A stretch of 41,588 nt of DNA from Clostridia bacterium (GCA_017445115.1 JAFSUU010000082.1:1-41588), one strand, 5' to 3'. Shown: positions 8,473-16,718, numbered from the stretch's first letter. Notes: generated by a model from the letters alone, not told the origin. A program made the numbers and translations.

Positions 8473-9210
8473 ATGATAGAGATAAGGTATAAATTTTCAG
8501 GCGATCTTTCGTCCGAAGATATAAGCAATTACGGCAAAGTCTTTGATTCTGTGTTCGGCGAATTCAGAAAAGAGAGATTTGATAAAAAATTTCTTAAGAA
8601 CATTTACGGCGAATCGCTGTTTCTGTTTGCCTATGACGGCGACGAATGTGTCGGCACACAGGTTTTTTGGAGAAATGACGTTAACGGAAATACGGCATAC
8701 CAGTCCTGTGATTCCGCGATCCTCCGAAGTCATCAGGGTAAAGGGATCTTTTCGTCTCTTGTCAGGAAGGGAGTCGAGGTACTCGGAGACGACGTGCTGA
8801 TATACGGTTACCCTAACAGCAATTCCATCCACGCGTTCAGAAAAATGGGGTGGACCGAAAAGGGTATTAAAAAATCAAAACTGTTCACGCGCCGCCATTT
8901 AGATGAAGTTGACTATATTGATAAGGATTATGCAAAATGGCTTTTCTCTGAACCGTCCGATCATTATTACGTTAAACGCGGCGGCTGGATCCTGATACTC
9001 GGCAAACGCAAGTATCACTGCTATCGCATACTCGGAAAGACCGATGCTGACGAATTTGTCGGAAACGATGAAGCAAGGGCGCATTGCCCCATACTGTTTT
9101 ATCATTCCGAAAAGGGAAAACACGGGATCGGAAATCTGCTGATAGTATTCAGGGACATTCCCTCCGCCGCTTATATATCCGATTATAAACTCGACGTGGA
9201 TCTGTTCTGA
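8473..9210 (+). CDS. GNAT family N-acetyltransferase
   Basis: A 245-residue protein. The N-terminal half is a GNAT fold: the acetyl-CoA pyrophosphate loop appears as RSHQGKGIFSSLV (Q/R-x-x-G-x-G/A), followed by YGYPNSNSIHAFRKMGW, typical of the last GNAT motif. The C-terminal half (about 150-245) has a YHCYRILG-containing domain I do not recognise, similar in layout to acetyltransferases of surface-polysaccharide loci. Nine bases separate it from the deacetylase gene, with GAGGTGAG as ribosome binding site. It may acylate the same glycan, perhaps using an acyl-CoA supplied by the downstream dehydrogenase/thiolase pair; that link is inference. Confidence 0.85.
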   Translation: MIEIRYKFSGDLSSEDISNYGKVFDSVFGEFRKERFDKKFLKNIYGESLFLFAYDGDECVGTQVFWRNDVNGNTAYQSCDSAILRSHQGKGIFSSLVRKGVEVLGDDVLIYGYPNSNSIHAFRKMGWTEKGIKKSKLFTRRHLDEVDYIDKDYAKWLFSEPSDHYYVKRGGWILILGKRKYHCYRILGKTDADEFVGNDEARAHCPILFYHSEKGKHGIGNLLIVFRDIPSAAYISDYKLDVDLF

Positions 9211-9232
9211 TCAAAGAATTGTGAGGTTGCCT

Positions 9233-10543
9233 TTGGAAATCAAAACAGTAACAGTTATCGGTACTACCGGAACGATGGGAGCGAACGTTGCGGGGATCTT
9301 TGCGTCTTTCGGCGCTGCAAAAGTATATTGCATAGGGCGCGACATCGAAAAAGTTAAGAATACCGTTCCCAGGATCGTAAAATCGGTGAGAGCGGACTCC
9401 ATAGCGGTCAATCTGATACCGGCGGATCTTTCAATGCTCGAAGAATGTGTCTCAAAATCAGATCTTGTCTTTGAAAGCTGTCCCGAGGACATTAAAATAA
9501 AAAGCGAGATCGCAAGAAGAGTCGGGTCGTCGCTTCGCTCCGCCTCGGTTTCCTGTACCGGATCGTCAGGTCTTTCGATAAAATCCCTCGCGGAGTGTTA
9601 TCCGGCAGAGCACAGAGAACGATTCTTCGGCGTCCATATGTTCAACCCTCCGTATACCATGTCGCTTTGTGAGGTCATCCCGACCGAGTATTCCGATAAA
9701 GAAGTATTTTCCGATCTGAAAAAGTATCTCAGCGAAAAGCTTTACAGAACGGTTGTAGAGGTAAAGGATTCGCCGGCGTTTCTCGGAAACAGGATCGGCT
9801 TTTATTTTATCAACGAGGCACTGCAATTCGCGGAAAAGTATAAAGATTACGGCGGGATCGATTATATCGATTCCATTCTCGGCTCCTTTACCGGCCGAAC
9901 GATGCCGCCTCTCGTAACGTCCGATTTTGTCGGACTTGACGTTCATCGCGCCATAGTTGACAACATATATAATAACACAAACGACTACGCGCACGATTCT
10001 TTCATTCTTCCTGAATTTGCAAAAGAGCTGATTAATGAAAAAAAGCTGGGCAGAAAAAGCGGAATGGGTCTTTATCAGTTTATAAAACTCGATAACGGGC
10101 AAAGACGCCAGGCGGTATATGACGTCAACTCGGGGTCTTGCCGCGACGTGATCCCTTATGCGTTTCCTTTCGCGGACAAAATGAAGAAATGCATAATGGA
10201 GGGAGATTACAAAAAAGCTTTTGAGCATTTGATCGGAAACAATTCTCAGGAAGCCGTGATCTGTCTGTCGTTCTTGCTCAAGTATATTGTATATGCTCTT
10301 TATGCCGCCGAGGAGATCGGAGATACGATCTGCGCAGCCGACGACGTTATGGCGACGGGCTTCAAATGGTGTCCTCCGCTCGCCATGTACAGCGCTTTAT
10401 CTACGATAACCGACGTCCCCGCCCTGATAAAAGAACGTCTTCCCGAAATATGCGTTAAAATAGACATAGAGCATTATTTGAAAGAGATCAAACCATCAAA
10501 ATATGATTACAGGCTGTATTTCAAATCCGGGAGCAGATCATGA
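9233..10543 (+). CDS. 3-hydroxyacyl-CoA dehydrogenase (NAD-dependent)
   Basis: A 436-residue enzyme interconverting 3-hydroxyacyl-CoA and 3-ketoacyl-CoA. N-terminal Rossmann domain: [14 protein letters not shown], a slightly unusual glycine-rich loop (GTTGTMG, residues 10-16). Catalytic region: [11 protein letters not shown]. First C-terminal domain: [16 protein letters not shown] and [17 protein letters not shown]; a second, weaker copy ([15 protein letters not shown]) occupies the last 100 residues, so the protein is longer than the 280-residue single-domain type. The TTG at 9233 is chosen because GAGG lies six to seven bases upstream; GTG at 9221 is an alternative. Its stop overlaps the thiolase start as ATGA. 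Confidence 0.9.
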   Translation: MEIKTVTVIGTTGTMGANVAGIFASFGAAKVYCIGRDIEKVKNTVPRIVKSVRADSIAVNLIPADLSMLEECVSKSDLVFESCPEDIKIKSEIARRVGSSLRSASVSCTGSSGLSIKSLAECYPAEHRERFFGVHMFNPPYTMSLCEVIPTEYSDKEVFSDLKKYLSEKLYRTVVEVKDSPAFLGNRIGFYFINEALQFAEKYKDYGGIDYIDSILGSFTGRTMPPLVTSDFVGLDVHRAIVDNIYNNTNDYAHDSFILPEFAKELINEKKLGRKSGMGLYQFIKLDNGQRRQAVYDVNSGSCRDVIPYAFPFADKMKKCIMEGDYKKAFEHLIGNNSQEAVICLSFLLKYIVYALYAAEEIGDTICAADDVMATGFKWCPPLAMYSALSTITDVPALIKERLPEICVKIDIEHYLKEIKPSKYDYRLYFKSGSRS

Positions 10544-11790
10544 GTAAAGTATATATTCTCGGAGGCGCCCAGACTGACTTCGAACGCAATTGGCGAAAAG
10601 AAGGAAAAGGTATGGTCGCACTCCTCAAAGAAGCGGTCGCCGACGGATTGAACGGCGCAAGCATCACCCTGGAGGACGTTAAAGAGTTAGGCAAGAATGA
10701 CCGTATTGCATGCTTTGTCGGCAACTTTATTGCAGAAAAATACATAGATCAAGGGCATCTCGGCTCATTCCTTACGGAAGTCGACGAAGCGTTTTACGGA
10801 ATACCGTCCACCCGTTATGAAGCGGCGTGTGCATCGGGTTCCGCTGCGATAGATGCCGCAGTTGCCTCAATAAAATCCGGGCAATACGATGTTGCCGTCG
10901 TCATCGGCTGGGAGCTTATGAAAACCGTTGATTCCCGGATCGGAGGCGATTATCTCGGAAGAGCCGCATATTATGAAAAAGAAGCGAAAGGGGTAGACCT
11001 TCCGTTCCCTAAGCTTTTCGGAAAACTCGCAGATGAGACTCTGAAAAAGTATCCGCTGCTCAACAGAACGCGTTATCTGGACGCGCTGGCAAGGATCGCA
11101 GTACAGAATTACGGAAACGCCAAAAGAAATCCCCTTGCTCAGACGAGAAAATGGTTCATGAGCTTTGAACAAGCGTCGATGCGCGGTACAGAAACAAATC
11201 CTTCGGTCGGAGGCGAGCTTGCCGTTTCGGACTGTTCTCAGGTGACTGACGGCGCTGCGGTCGTTATTATCGCTTCGGAAAAATACATATCAGAGACGGG
11301 TATCAACGGTAAACCCGTAATTAAAGCCGTCGCCCACAGGAACGCTCCTTTGAGATTTGATAAAAAAATGGCCGATAATGAACGGAGCGAATATATATTG
11401 CCTTGGACACGTCAAACTATTCTGGACGCTTATTCAAGATCCCGCCTTACTCCGGAAGATATCGATCTGTTTGAAGTTCACGATTGCTTCACCAGCTCCG
11501 AGTATGCGGCGATTTCATGCTTAGGACTTACTGAGCCGGGATATGAATATGAAGCTGTCGAAAACGGTCTGATTTCATTTGATGGCAGATGGCCGATCAA
11601 TCCAAGCGGAGGCCTGATCGGATGCGGTCACCCTGTAGGAGCTACCGGGGTGCGAATGATGCTGGATCTTTATAAGCAGGTATCCGGGACCGCAGGCGGT
11701 TATCAGATCCAAGGCGCTGAAAACGCCATGATGTTGAACTTCGGAGGCACAGCAACGACGAATTATGCATTCATTGTCGGTGTTGAATAA
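10540..11790 (+). CDS. Thiolase, SCP-x-like (acetyl-CoA acetyltransferase family)
   Basis: A 416-residue thiolase that condenses or cleaves acyl-CoA at the 3-keto position. The nucleophile is Cys97 in [10 protein letters not shown], with His314 in HDCFTSSE and Cys362/His364 in [10 protein letters not shown]. The HDCFT block, replacing NEAF of degradative thiolases, places it in the SCP-x-like branch. The start overlaps the dehydrogenase stop, so the two enzymes are translationally coupled and likely act in sequence. It is the last gene of the operon and is followed by a 17-bp hairpin. No CoA ligase or crotonase is adjacent, so the direction and chain length are not determinable. Confidence 0.9.
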   Translation: MSKVYILGGAQTDFERNWRKEGKGMVALLKEAVADGLNGASITLEDVKELGKNDRIACFVGNFIAEKYIDQGHLGSFLTEVDEAFYGIPSTRYEAACASGSAAIDAAVASIKSGQYDVAVVIGWELMKTVDSRIGGDYLGRAAYYEKEAKGVDLPFPKLFGKLADETLKKYPLLNRTRYLDALARIAVQNYGNAKRNPLAQTRKWFMSFEQASMRGTETNPSVGGELAVSDCSQVTDGAAVVIIASEKYISETGINGKPVIKAVAHRNAPLRFDKKMADNERSEYILPWTRQTILDAYSRSRLTPEDIDLFEVHDCFTSSEYAAISCLGLTEPGYEYEAVENGLISFDGRWPINPSGGLIGCGHPVGATGVRMMLDLYKQVSGTAGGYQIQGAENAMMLNFGGTATTNYAFIVGVE

Positions 11791-11840
11791 GATTATTATA
11801 AGCGGTTAATCCGCGTGTCACGGAAGTATAGTATAGAAAG

Positions 11841-11878
11841 CAGAAACAGAGCAGACCTTTTGGTCTGCTCTGTTTCTG
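11841..11878 (+). terminator. 17-bp hairpin terminator at the host/prophage border
   Basis: Perfect 17-bp inverted repeat with a TTTT loop, beginning CAGAAACAG and ending CTGTTTCTG. It lies 50 bases after the thiolase stop. The T tract is weak, but if only the inner 12 bp pair, the TTT follows the stem. It could act in both directions and also stop phage transcription coming from the right. Confidence 0.7.
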
Positions 11879-11926
11879 GCTCCCTAACCTGGACAGTCCT
11901 ATAAAATAAGGGCTTACGGGCGCTTT

Positions 11927-12244
11927 TGTTACATAACTGTTACACAAATCGAGTCTTCGTTTTGGACTTCTTTTCAATTTGTGCTTTCATGGGGATGTAA
12001 CACTTCTCGAATTTTTCCTATATACATACATAAACATGGGCGCTATGCGGAAAAACACATCATAGAGCCTTTATTTTTAGTAGTCTATTAGGAAAAAAGC
12101 GTAACTGTTACGTTTGTAATGGTGCTCTTATATATAATATAATGAAGAAAGTGTAACACTTGACGTAACACTACTGTTACACTGTTACATCAAACTGTAA
12201 CACTTTCCGGGATGTAACAGTTGAATGTTACACCGACTGTTACG
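11927..12244. repeat. Array of TGTWACA/GTWAC motifs at the prophage end
   Basis: Thirteen GTAAC or GTTAC pentamers occur, at 11928, 11939, 11997, 12101, 12107, 12153, 12165, 12176, 12184, 12197, 12214, 12227 and 12239. Nine of these sit in the heptamer TGTWACA. The last eight are spaced 8-17 bases, roughly one helical turn apart. 12101-12111 forms the palindrome GTAAC-T-GTTAC. The 474-base gap holds no gene otherwise. Likely roles are integrase arm/excisionase sites next to attL, or operators of a phage regulator. Confidence 0.75.
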
Positions 12245-12263
12245 CCTTATATCATAATCTTTT

Positions 12264-12617
12264 TCATCCCTGGTCCTCCCCTTTAGGTTCGTCCGCGTTT
12301 GAGTTGCCGACAAAGGATTTATTGAACTCAGATACCGCTGACTCTATTAACATCTGGAGCTCAAGATCAGTAATAACAATTCCTTTTTCGGCGAGCATAT
12401 CCTCGAGCGCTTCACGTGCTTTGCTGAATTTTTCTTCCCCGTGAAGATCTTTATATATCTGCTCGACCGCAGATACTACGGTACGGGCCACGTCCTTTTT
12501 TATCTTCGTGTTTATGTACTTCTCGCCGAGCCGCTTGACTACGACCCCGAGAAGCCCTGCGAATGCGGTAATAAGCGTTGCAATCAGCGCGTACAGAGCT
12601 GCTGTTATTTCATTCAT
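12264..12617 (-). CDS. Phage holin, LLH family
   Basis: A 117-residue protein with one strong N-terminal membrane segment (about 4-27, ITAALYALIATLITAFAGLLGVVV region). A basic, amphipathic helix (KRLGEKYINTKIKKDVARTVVSAVEQIY) and an acidic C-terminus follow, the layout of LLH holins. Holins open the membrane so the endolysin reaches the wall. It is preceded by GAGGGGG and lies 16 bases after the lysozyme stop, which supports the assignment. It is the last gene of the late operon; I see no strong terminator between it and the TGTWACA array. Confidence 0.85.
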   Translation of the reverse strand: MNEITAALYALIATLITAFAGLLGVVVKRLGEKYINTKIKKDVARTVVSAVEQIYKDLHGEEKFSKAREALEDMLAEKGIVITDLELQMLIESAVSEFNKSFVGNSNADEPKGEDQG

Positions 12618-12633
12618 ATCCCTTTACCCCCTC

Positions 12634-13734
12634 TTATACCTTTGTCAGGTATTTCGTCGAGACGGCGCCGGTGCAGCCCGCGTCCGGCATCGTGGAAACG
12701 ACGGCACGATCACCTACGACCTCTTCTGTGATGTAGAGATTCGTGACGTACACAAACGGGGCGAACTTTTCGTTGCTTCCGTAAACCGGAGCCCCACTCT
12801 GGATCCTGACTCTGTCGCCTTTTTCGAATGTCGCCTTTGCGGGTGTAGCAGTCTGCTTCGGCGCGGATTTGATACCGTAGTACTTTTCTTCGACGCGTCT
12901 CTGAACCGCCTCCGGATCGCCGCCCTCGGCCTTGATTTTTGCGGATCTCTCCGGATCATTGCCGTACTTACCGGCCCAGACATCGTCTGCAAACTGTTCA
13001 ACAGTCTTTTTAGCGGTTGTTTTTGCTGCCGTTGTATTGCTCGTTGTCTTCGGCTTCGCGGCTGTCGTGGAAGACGTCTTCGCTGCGGTCGTGGTCGTCG
13101 TCTTTGCTGTCGCTTTATAGCCGTTGAGACCTTTCGCCTTGATCTTCGTCGGGAAGTCTACGAAGCAGTAGTTCTGATCGCAAACGACGCCTGCGACGGT
13201 ATTCTGGCGGATGAAGTTCTGATTGCCGCCGAACTGCCATACCTGCGCCTCGCAATTCGGCATAGCGGCTCCCCAGAACGCGAGCCAGAGAGAATATCTC
13301 TTTGCGAGCCCGGGACCATCAAGGTAATGGTTATACCAGTCCCAGTTGGTATAAATGCCTGCCCAGTATCCCGCTGCTTCGAGCGTATCGCAAAACGCTT
13401 TTACGATCTCTGTGAGACCTGCTTTGCCGATTCTGATGCTCGGCTCTTCGACGTCAACGAAGATCGGATAATCGAACTGCTTCCCTTTGAGAGGACCGTT
13501 CGCAGCGTATTTCGCTTCGGTGATCGCTCCGGCTTTTGTCGTGGCTCTCAGATAGTGGTATGCTCCGATATGGAGCCCTTCTTTCTTCGCCGCGGCGTAA
13601 TGGGATTCGAACTGCGGATCGGTAAAGTTGTTTTCGCTGCACTTAATGATAACGAACTCGACGCCCTCTTTCTTTGCACGCGCGAAGTCGAAGCCCTTCT
13701 GATACAGCGATACGTCAATTCCGAATGCTTTCAT
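12634..13734 (-). CDS. Endolysin: GH25 lysozyme with CW_7-like and SH3-like wall-binding domains
   Basis: A 366-residue muramidase cutting the MurNAc-GlcNAc bond. The GH25 domain covers residues 1 to about 195: GIDVSLYQ (Asp7) and FVDVEEPS (Asp94, Glu96) are the catalytic positions, and YTNWDWYNHY and WQFGG are typical. A Thr/Ala/Lys linker (about 208-250) follows. Then comes a CW_7-like segment (QFADDVWAGKYGNDPER...GGDPEAVQRRV, about 252-295) and a C-terminal SH3-like domain (about 305-366). AAGGAGG precedes the ATG. A strong terminator-like hairpin is only 24 bases upstream and no promoter is visible in between, so its expression seems to depend on readthrough. Confidence 0.94.
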   Translation of the reverse strand: MKAFGIDVSLYQKGFDFARAKKEGVEFVIIKCSENNFTDPQFESHYAAAKKEGLHIGAYHYLRATTKAGAITEAKYAANGPLKGKQFDYPIFVDVEEPSIRIGKAGLTEIVKAFCDTLEAAGYWAGIYTNWDWYNHYLDGPGLAKRYSLWLAFWGAAMPNCEAQVWQFGGNQNFIRQNTVAGVVCDQNYCFVDFPTKIKAKGLNGYKATAKTTTTTAAKTSSTTAAKPKTTSNTTAAKTTAKKTVEQFADDVWAGKYGNDPERSAKIKAEGGDPEAVQRRVEEKYYGIKSAPKQTATPAKATFEKGDRVRIQSGAPVYGSNEKFAPFVYVTNLYITEEVVGDRAVVSTMPDAGCTGAVSTKYLTKV

Positions 13735-13758
13735 AATAGTTTCCTCCTTATGTAAAAT

Positions 13759-13789
13759 AAAAAAGCCCTGGATAATCCAAAGCTTTTTT
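13759..13789 (-). terminator. Terminator-like hairpin in front of the lysozyme gene
   Basis: On the minus strand a 14-bp stem (with G-T pairs) and TTA loop end in TTTTTT and a further ATTTTA. It overlaps the stop codon of the preceding gene. The symmetric A and T runs mean it could also act on the plus strand. Confidence 0.75.
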
Positions 13790-14159
13790 AGTCGTAAAGC
13801 GCTGTGACTCCCTGCTTAGCGAGGAAATCACGTTGTTCATGCTTTACCTTTGTTGCATATTCGAGAGCTGCGTGCATATCACCGTTACAGTGTGTGTCCG
13901 GGATTCGCTGAACCGCTTTTGCGGTCGCCTCCCCTAAAGCTATAGCGGCGCCGGTGCTTTTAATGAGAATCAGCTCCTGTTCTCTACGAGCTTCTTCTCT
14001 TTTTTGCTCCCGCAGCTCTCGTTCATTGTCTTTTTGTTCTTGTTCTTGAGCGTATTTCTTTCGTGTAGTGTTATTATTGATTACACATACAGTAATCGCT
14101 GTTATCGCTGACAGAATAGAACCTACTACAGCCGCGACAGCCGCAACGATAGCATCCAT
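13788..14159 (-). CDS. Small membrane protein of the lysis region
   Basis: A 123-residue protein with one N-terminal membrane segment (about 4-28, rich in Ala, Val and Ile). A charged coiled-coil stretch (about 33-66, Glu/Lys/Arg/Gln) follows, then a mixed C-terminus. It is separated from the CD1375-like gene by 12 bases, with AGGAGG upstream of the ATG. Position just before endolysin and holin suggests a second holin-like or lysis-regulating protein, but no family signature is visible and function is not assigned. A strong terminator overlaps its stop codon. Confidence 0.75.
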   Translation of the reverse strand: MDAIVAAVAAVVGSILSAITAITVCVINNNTTRKKYAQEQEQKDNERELREQKREEARREQELILIKSTGAAIALGEATAKAVQRIPDTHCNGDMHAALEYATKVKHEQRDFLAKQGVTALYD

Positions 14160-14171
14160 TTTGCTTTCCTC

Positions 14172-14303
14172 CTATTCTGTCACCAATTCTTCGAGACCGC
14201 TCTCGATAAGGATCTCACGCACCTGCTTTTTGAGGAGTCTCGGTACGTCTGCAAAAGTCTTTTTGCCGAGCATTATCTTCTGTGCCCATAACATAGCCAT
14301 CAT
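14172..14303 (-). CDS. CD1375/XkdX-like small tail protein
   Basis: A 43-residue ORF, starting at the first of two consecutive ATG codons, eight bases after GGAGG. It reads MMAMLWAQKIMLGKKT... and then DVPRLLKKQVREILIE. This is the arrangement of the XkdX/CD1375 family: a short aromatic/basic N-terminus followed by a 'kT-x-x-DVP-x-x-L' helix. These proteins are usually encoded just after the tail fibre and before the lysis genes, as here. Role in the virion is unknown. Confidence 0.75.
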   Translation of the reverse strand: MMAMLWAQKIMLGKKTFADVPRLLKKQVREILIESGLEELVTE

Positions 14304-14340
14304 TTCTCGCGCCTCCTTTCCCATGAAAAATAATATAATG

Positions 14341-14757
14341 TTACTCATAGACTATCTCCGACATCTCGAGGAGACATTCTTCGAGCATCTCGTTCTGCGC
14401 CTGCAGTTCTCTGACCGCCGCGGTCAATTCAGCCCTCGAGAGGATCTCATCTCCCGGATCTTCGGGGATCTCCGGATCCTCGTCTTCCGGATCCTCTTCG
14501 GGATGCGTAGCGATATACTCTTCATATTCCGACTGTGAAATAATAACGGCGTCGATGGTTTCTTCCACGACGCCGCTTAATTCATTTCCGTTCAGCATGA
14601 ATATTTTTGAGCCGTCACTCGAGACGACTCCTATCGCCTCGAAGCGAGGGCACTCAATTATCCTTCTGTTTCGCTCGTGATACTTGATCCATATCGGATC
14701 CTCGATCGCCTCTACACCGGCAGGATCGCCGTCGGCAAAGTATTCAACATAAATCAT
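14341..14757 (-). CDS. Phage protein with acidic linker and C-terminal coiled coil
   Basis: A 138-residue protein. The N-terminal 75 residues form a mixed alpha/beta region (IYVEYFADGDPAGVEAIE...). An acidic Pro/Glu/Asp segment follows (about 82-105: HPEEDPEDEDPEIPEDPGDE), then a helical stretch (LTAAVRELQAQNEMLEECLLEM) likely to form a coiled coil. The start overlaps the RT gene by 14 bases, with GAGGAG as ribosome binding site. Such proteins often follow tail-fibre genes in Clostridia phages and may be fibre accessory or chaperone proteins. The overlap suggests it is now co-expressed with the RT. Confidence 0.75.
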   Translation of the reverse strand: MIYVEYFADGDPAGVEAIEDPIWIKYHERNRRIIECPRFEAIGVVSSDGSKIFMLNGNELSGVVEETIDAVIISQSEYEEYIATHPEEDPEDEDPEIPEDPGDEILSRAELTAAVRELQAQNEMLEECLLEMSEIVYE

Positions 14758-15889
14758 GATAGCTCTCCTCTTCTGTATTAAGATATAGTATGTTATACAG
14801 TTTCAGCATGTTTTGAACCGTGTGCCACGCACTGAATTTCAGCGCATAGCCTTTCCAACTCCGGAAGGAGTCAAAAATCCACCTCAAGCGTACTTTGCCG
14901 CTTTTCCACTTCTTTTTGAGTTTCTTCATCTTACGGCGTTGCCGTGTAATGCTCCGCTTGTAGATCTTCTTTACGATTTTTCCGCTCTTCGTGAGATAAA
15001 TACGCGCTTTGAGCCATGAAAAACCACGGCTCAGTTTGAAGATATGAGTCTTCTTGATATTGAGAACAATACCGAGTTCATCGCATATTCGCTTGATTTG
15101 AACGAGACACGTCTGCAGGTATTTCTTATCGTGATGAATTAAGTACCCGTCATCCATATACCGCCCATATCTCTTTATGCGAAGAACCTCTTTTACATAG
15201 TGATCGAGTTTATTACCGGAAGCGAGTGCCAGGACCTGACTTATTTGACTTCCGAGCCCCATACCCTTCTCGCCGAACATATCAATGAGATGCTCGGTTA
15301 TCGCTATGATCCTTTCATCCGTAATATTTTTACGGATATCTTTTTTGACGAGCTCGTGCGAGACGTTGTCAAAGAACTTTGAAAAATCGAAGAGCAGGAT
15401 ATACCCTTCGTTTCCGTGTTCTCTGTAATGCTGTCTCAAATGCTCGGTGATCCGACGAATAGCAAAGTCATATCCCTTATGCTTCATCGTCGCCCCGTTA
15501 TCATAGATAAAAGTGCGCTGAAGAGCGGGGATCAAGGCGTGATCGCAAAGGGTCCGCTGTACGATCCGCTCTCCGATTACCGTGCTGCGGATATGTCTTT
15601 TCTTTCCGCGCTCGAATAAATCAAACTCGAAGAAGCCCGGCGAACGGTAGGTACCGGCTTTCAATCTTCGATATGTTTGATAGATATTTAGGGGAGCATT
15701 AGTGATGTATTTTTGAACGCTCGCTTTCCACGAAACACCGTGACGGCAACACCGATAAGAGCTGTATAACCTTCTGTAGGTGAACAGCTCATCGTAGTTA
15801 TCATATTTGATTCTGTTCGCGTCTTTTCTCGCCTGACGCGCGATAACTCGCCGTTGATATCTGGCTTCGCGCCGTTCTGCGCTCGTCAC
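14744..15889 (-). CDS. DGR reverse transcriptase
   Basis: A 381-residue reverse transcriptase that copies the TR RNA into adenine-mutagenised cDNA for retrohoming into the VR. Palm motifs: LLFDFSKFFDN (167-175, first catalytic Asp), GLGSQISQ (211-218), the [I/V/L]GxxxSQ hallmark separating DGR RTs from group II intron and retron RTs, and YMDD (244-247). A basic thumb (KKIYKRSITRQRRKMKKLKKKWKSGK) follows. The length is normal for a DGR RT. It starts with GTG seven bases after GAGG. It lies downstream of avd and TR in the same orientation and appears intact. The class assignment is firm. Confidence 0.95.
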   Translation of the reverse strand: MTSAERREARYQRRVIARQARKDANRIKYDNYDELFTYRRLYSSYRCCRHGVSWKASVQKYITNAPLNIYQTYRRLKAGTYRSPGFFEFDLFERGKKRHIRSTVIGERIVQRTLCDHALIPALQRTFIYDNGATMKHKGYDFAIRRITEHLRQHYREHGNEGYILLFDFSKFFDNVSHELVKKDIRKNITDERIIAITEHLIDMFGEKGMGLGSQISQVLALASGNKLDHYVKEVLRIKRYGRYMDDGYLIHHDKKYLQTCLVQIKRICDELGIVLNIKKTHIFKLSRGFSWLKARIYLTKSGKIVKKIYKRSITRQRRKMKKLKKKWKSGKVRLRWIFDSFRSWKGYALKFSAWHTVQNMLKLYNILYLNTEEESYHDLC

Positions 15890-16107
15890 AAGAATACCTC
15901 ATTCCCGCCCCGTATGCCTGCCGGCAGGTTTCAATAGGCACTTAACGTCAACAGGCATGAACCGCGGAATAACCTGCAATCCGCGACATGCAAGAAGCGT
16001 CCGCCTGGACGTATCGAGGCTATATTCCCCTTTGTCAGGACAGTCGAACGCTCCTTCTCTTCTCCGGGACTGATTTCGCCGCATTTGGTTACTTTGTCTG
16101 CCTTAAG
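15890..16107 (-). ncRNA. Structured spacer of the DGR RNA between TR and RT
   Basis: These 218 bases contain no gene. On the RNA-sense strand I see short perfect hairpins: CGTCC-(4)-GGACG (around 16007-16020), CGCGGA paired to TCCGCG (around 15962-15984), and a CCTGCCGGCAGG palindrome (around 15918-15929). In known DGRs the RNA downstream of TR primes and supports cDNA synthesis. The position and structure here fit that role. Exact RNA ends are unknown. Confidence 0.65.
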
Positions 16108-16212
16108 AGAAGCCGAAAACCACGCCGTAGGAATTGGTCGCATTGTTGTTGGTATTGATATTGCCGTTGGTATTGACATTACAGAAATTCGCGGAAGAGT
16201 CGGGCGACGGAG
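16108..16212 (-). repeat. DGR template repeat (TR)
   Basis: 105 bases aligned without gaps to the VR at 16849-16953 (offset 741), with seven mismatches. On the coding (minus) strand every mismatch is an A in TR: three A-to-T in AAT-to-TAT, one A-to-T in AAT-to-ATT, one A-to-C in AAC-to-ACC, and an A-to-T plus A-to-C in AAT-to-TCT. The TR is in the VR reading frame and holds ten AAY codons, six of them altered in the VR. AAY codons are typical of DGR templates because they diversify widely without creating stops. Confidence 0.97.
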
Positions 16213-16279
16213 TAGACCAACTGAATCCCAACCTGCTCAATCATACGGGGATTTTTATAGCATTCAACTGATGAAAATA

Positions 16280-16687
16280 TCAATCCGGGAGATCTTTATA
16301 CCGCTCCCGTTCGGTTTTCATCAAAGCTTTCAATAGACGGATTTCGTCGTCTATGTAGCCGAGCCAGTGTTCCATTGTCTTCGCTTCGATCTCGAAGAGT
16401 TCTTTTGCGACCTCTATCTGAGATATGAGGCTCTGGAGCTCGGCGTTCGCTTCAAGATAATAATCTCTGCGCATTTGCGCTTCGTGCTTATTCAGAGGGT
16501 ATATGCTATTACCCATTTTAACGCACTCATATACCCGCGTCGCAGAATTCGCGATCTGCTGAGATACATAAAACGTATATCTCTTCGGGAAGTTCACACA
16601 CTTCCGGATCGTGTAAATCTGGAGTTCTCGGGCATTGAATAGAAACTGCATCTTTGATTCGTTTCTATCACCGCGCAGGACCGACAT
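16280..16687 (-). CDS. avd: Avd-like accessory variability determinant
   Basis: A 135-residue, largely helical, basic protein with the features of Avd: a short N-terminus, then four long helices (NARELQIYTIRKCVNFPKRY..., ...VYECVKMGNSIYPLN..., ...YYLEANAELQSLISQIEVAK..., ...HWLGYIDDEIRLLKALM...). Avd forms a pentameric four-helix-bundle barrel that binds the RT and the DGR RNA and is needed for mutagenic retrohoming. It lies between the VR-bearing gene and TR, as is common. The ATG at 16687 follows an AAAGGGGGA site by about ten bases. Assignment rests on helix pattern, size and position. Confidence 0.88.
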   Translation of the reverse strand: MSVLRGDRNESKMQFLFNARELQIYTIRKCVNFPKRYTFYVSQQIANSATRVYECVKMGNSIYPLNKHEAQMRRDYYLEANAELQSLISQIEVAKELFEIEAKTMEHWLGYIDDEIRLLKALMKTERERYKDLPD

Positions 16688-16718
16688 CTTATCATTCCCC
16701 CTTTTTGGTATTTATTTT

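Noticed and set aside
11880..11930. tRNA gene as integration target
   Set aside because: No tRNA acceptor/T-arm pattern (for example GGTTCGAATCC) visible near the boundary.
11771..11977. 68-residue minus-strand ORF at the prophage border
   Set aside because: Spans the 17-bp hairpin and the thiolase end; composition looks non-coding. Possible integrase-end remnant considered but not supported.
11927..12244. CRISPR array
   Set aside because: The repeated unit is only 5-7 bases and spacing is irregular; no cas genes in the window.
14744..15889. Retron or group II intron reverse transcriptase
   Set aside because: SQ motif LGSQISQ, Avd neighbour and TR/VR pair are DGR-specific; no maturase domain and no msr/msd structure seen.
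16085..16336. Plus-strand ORF across the TR
   Set aside because: Reverse reading of the TR and its flanks; the asymmetric A mutations prove the minus strand is the template sense.
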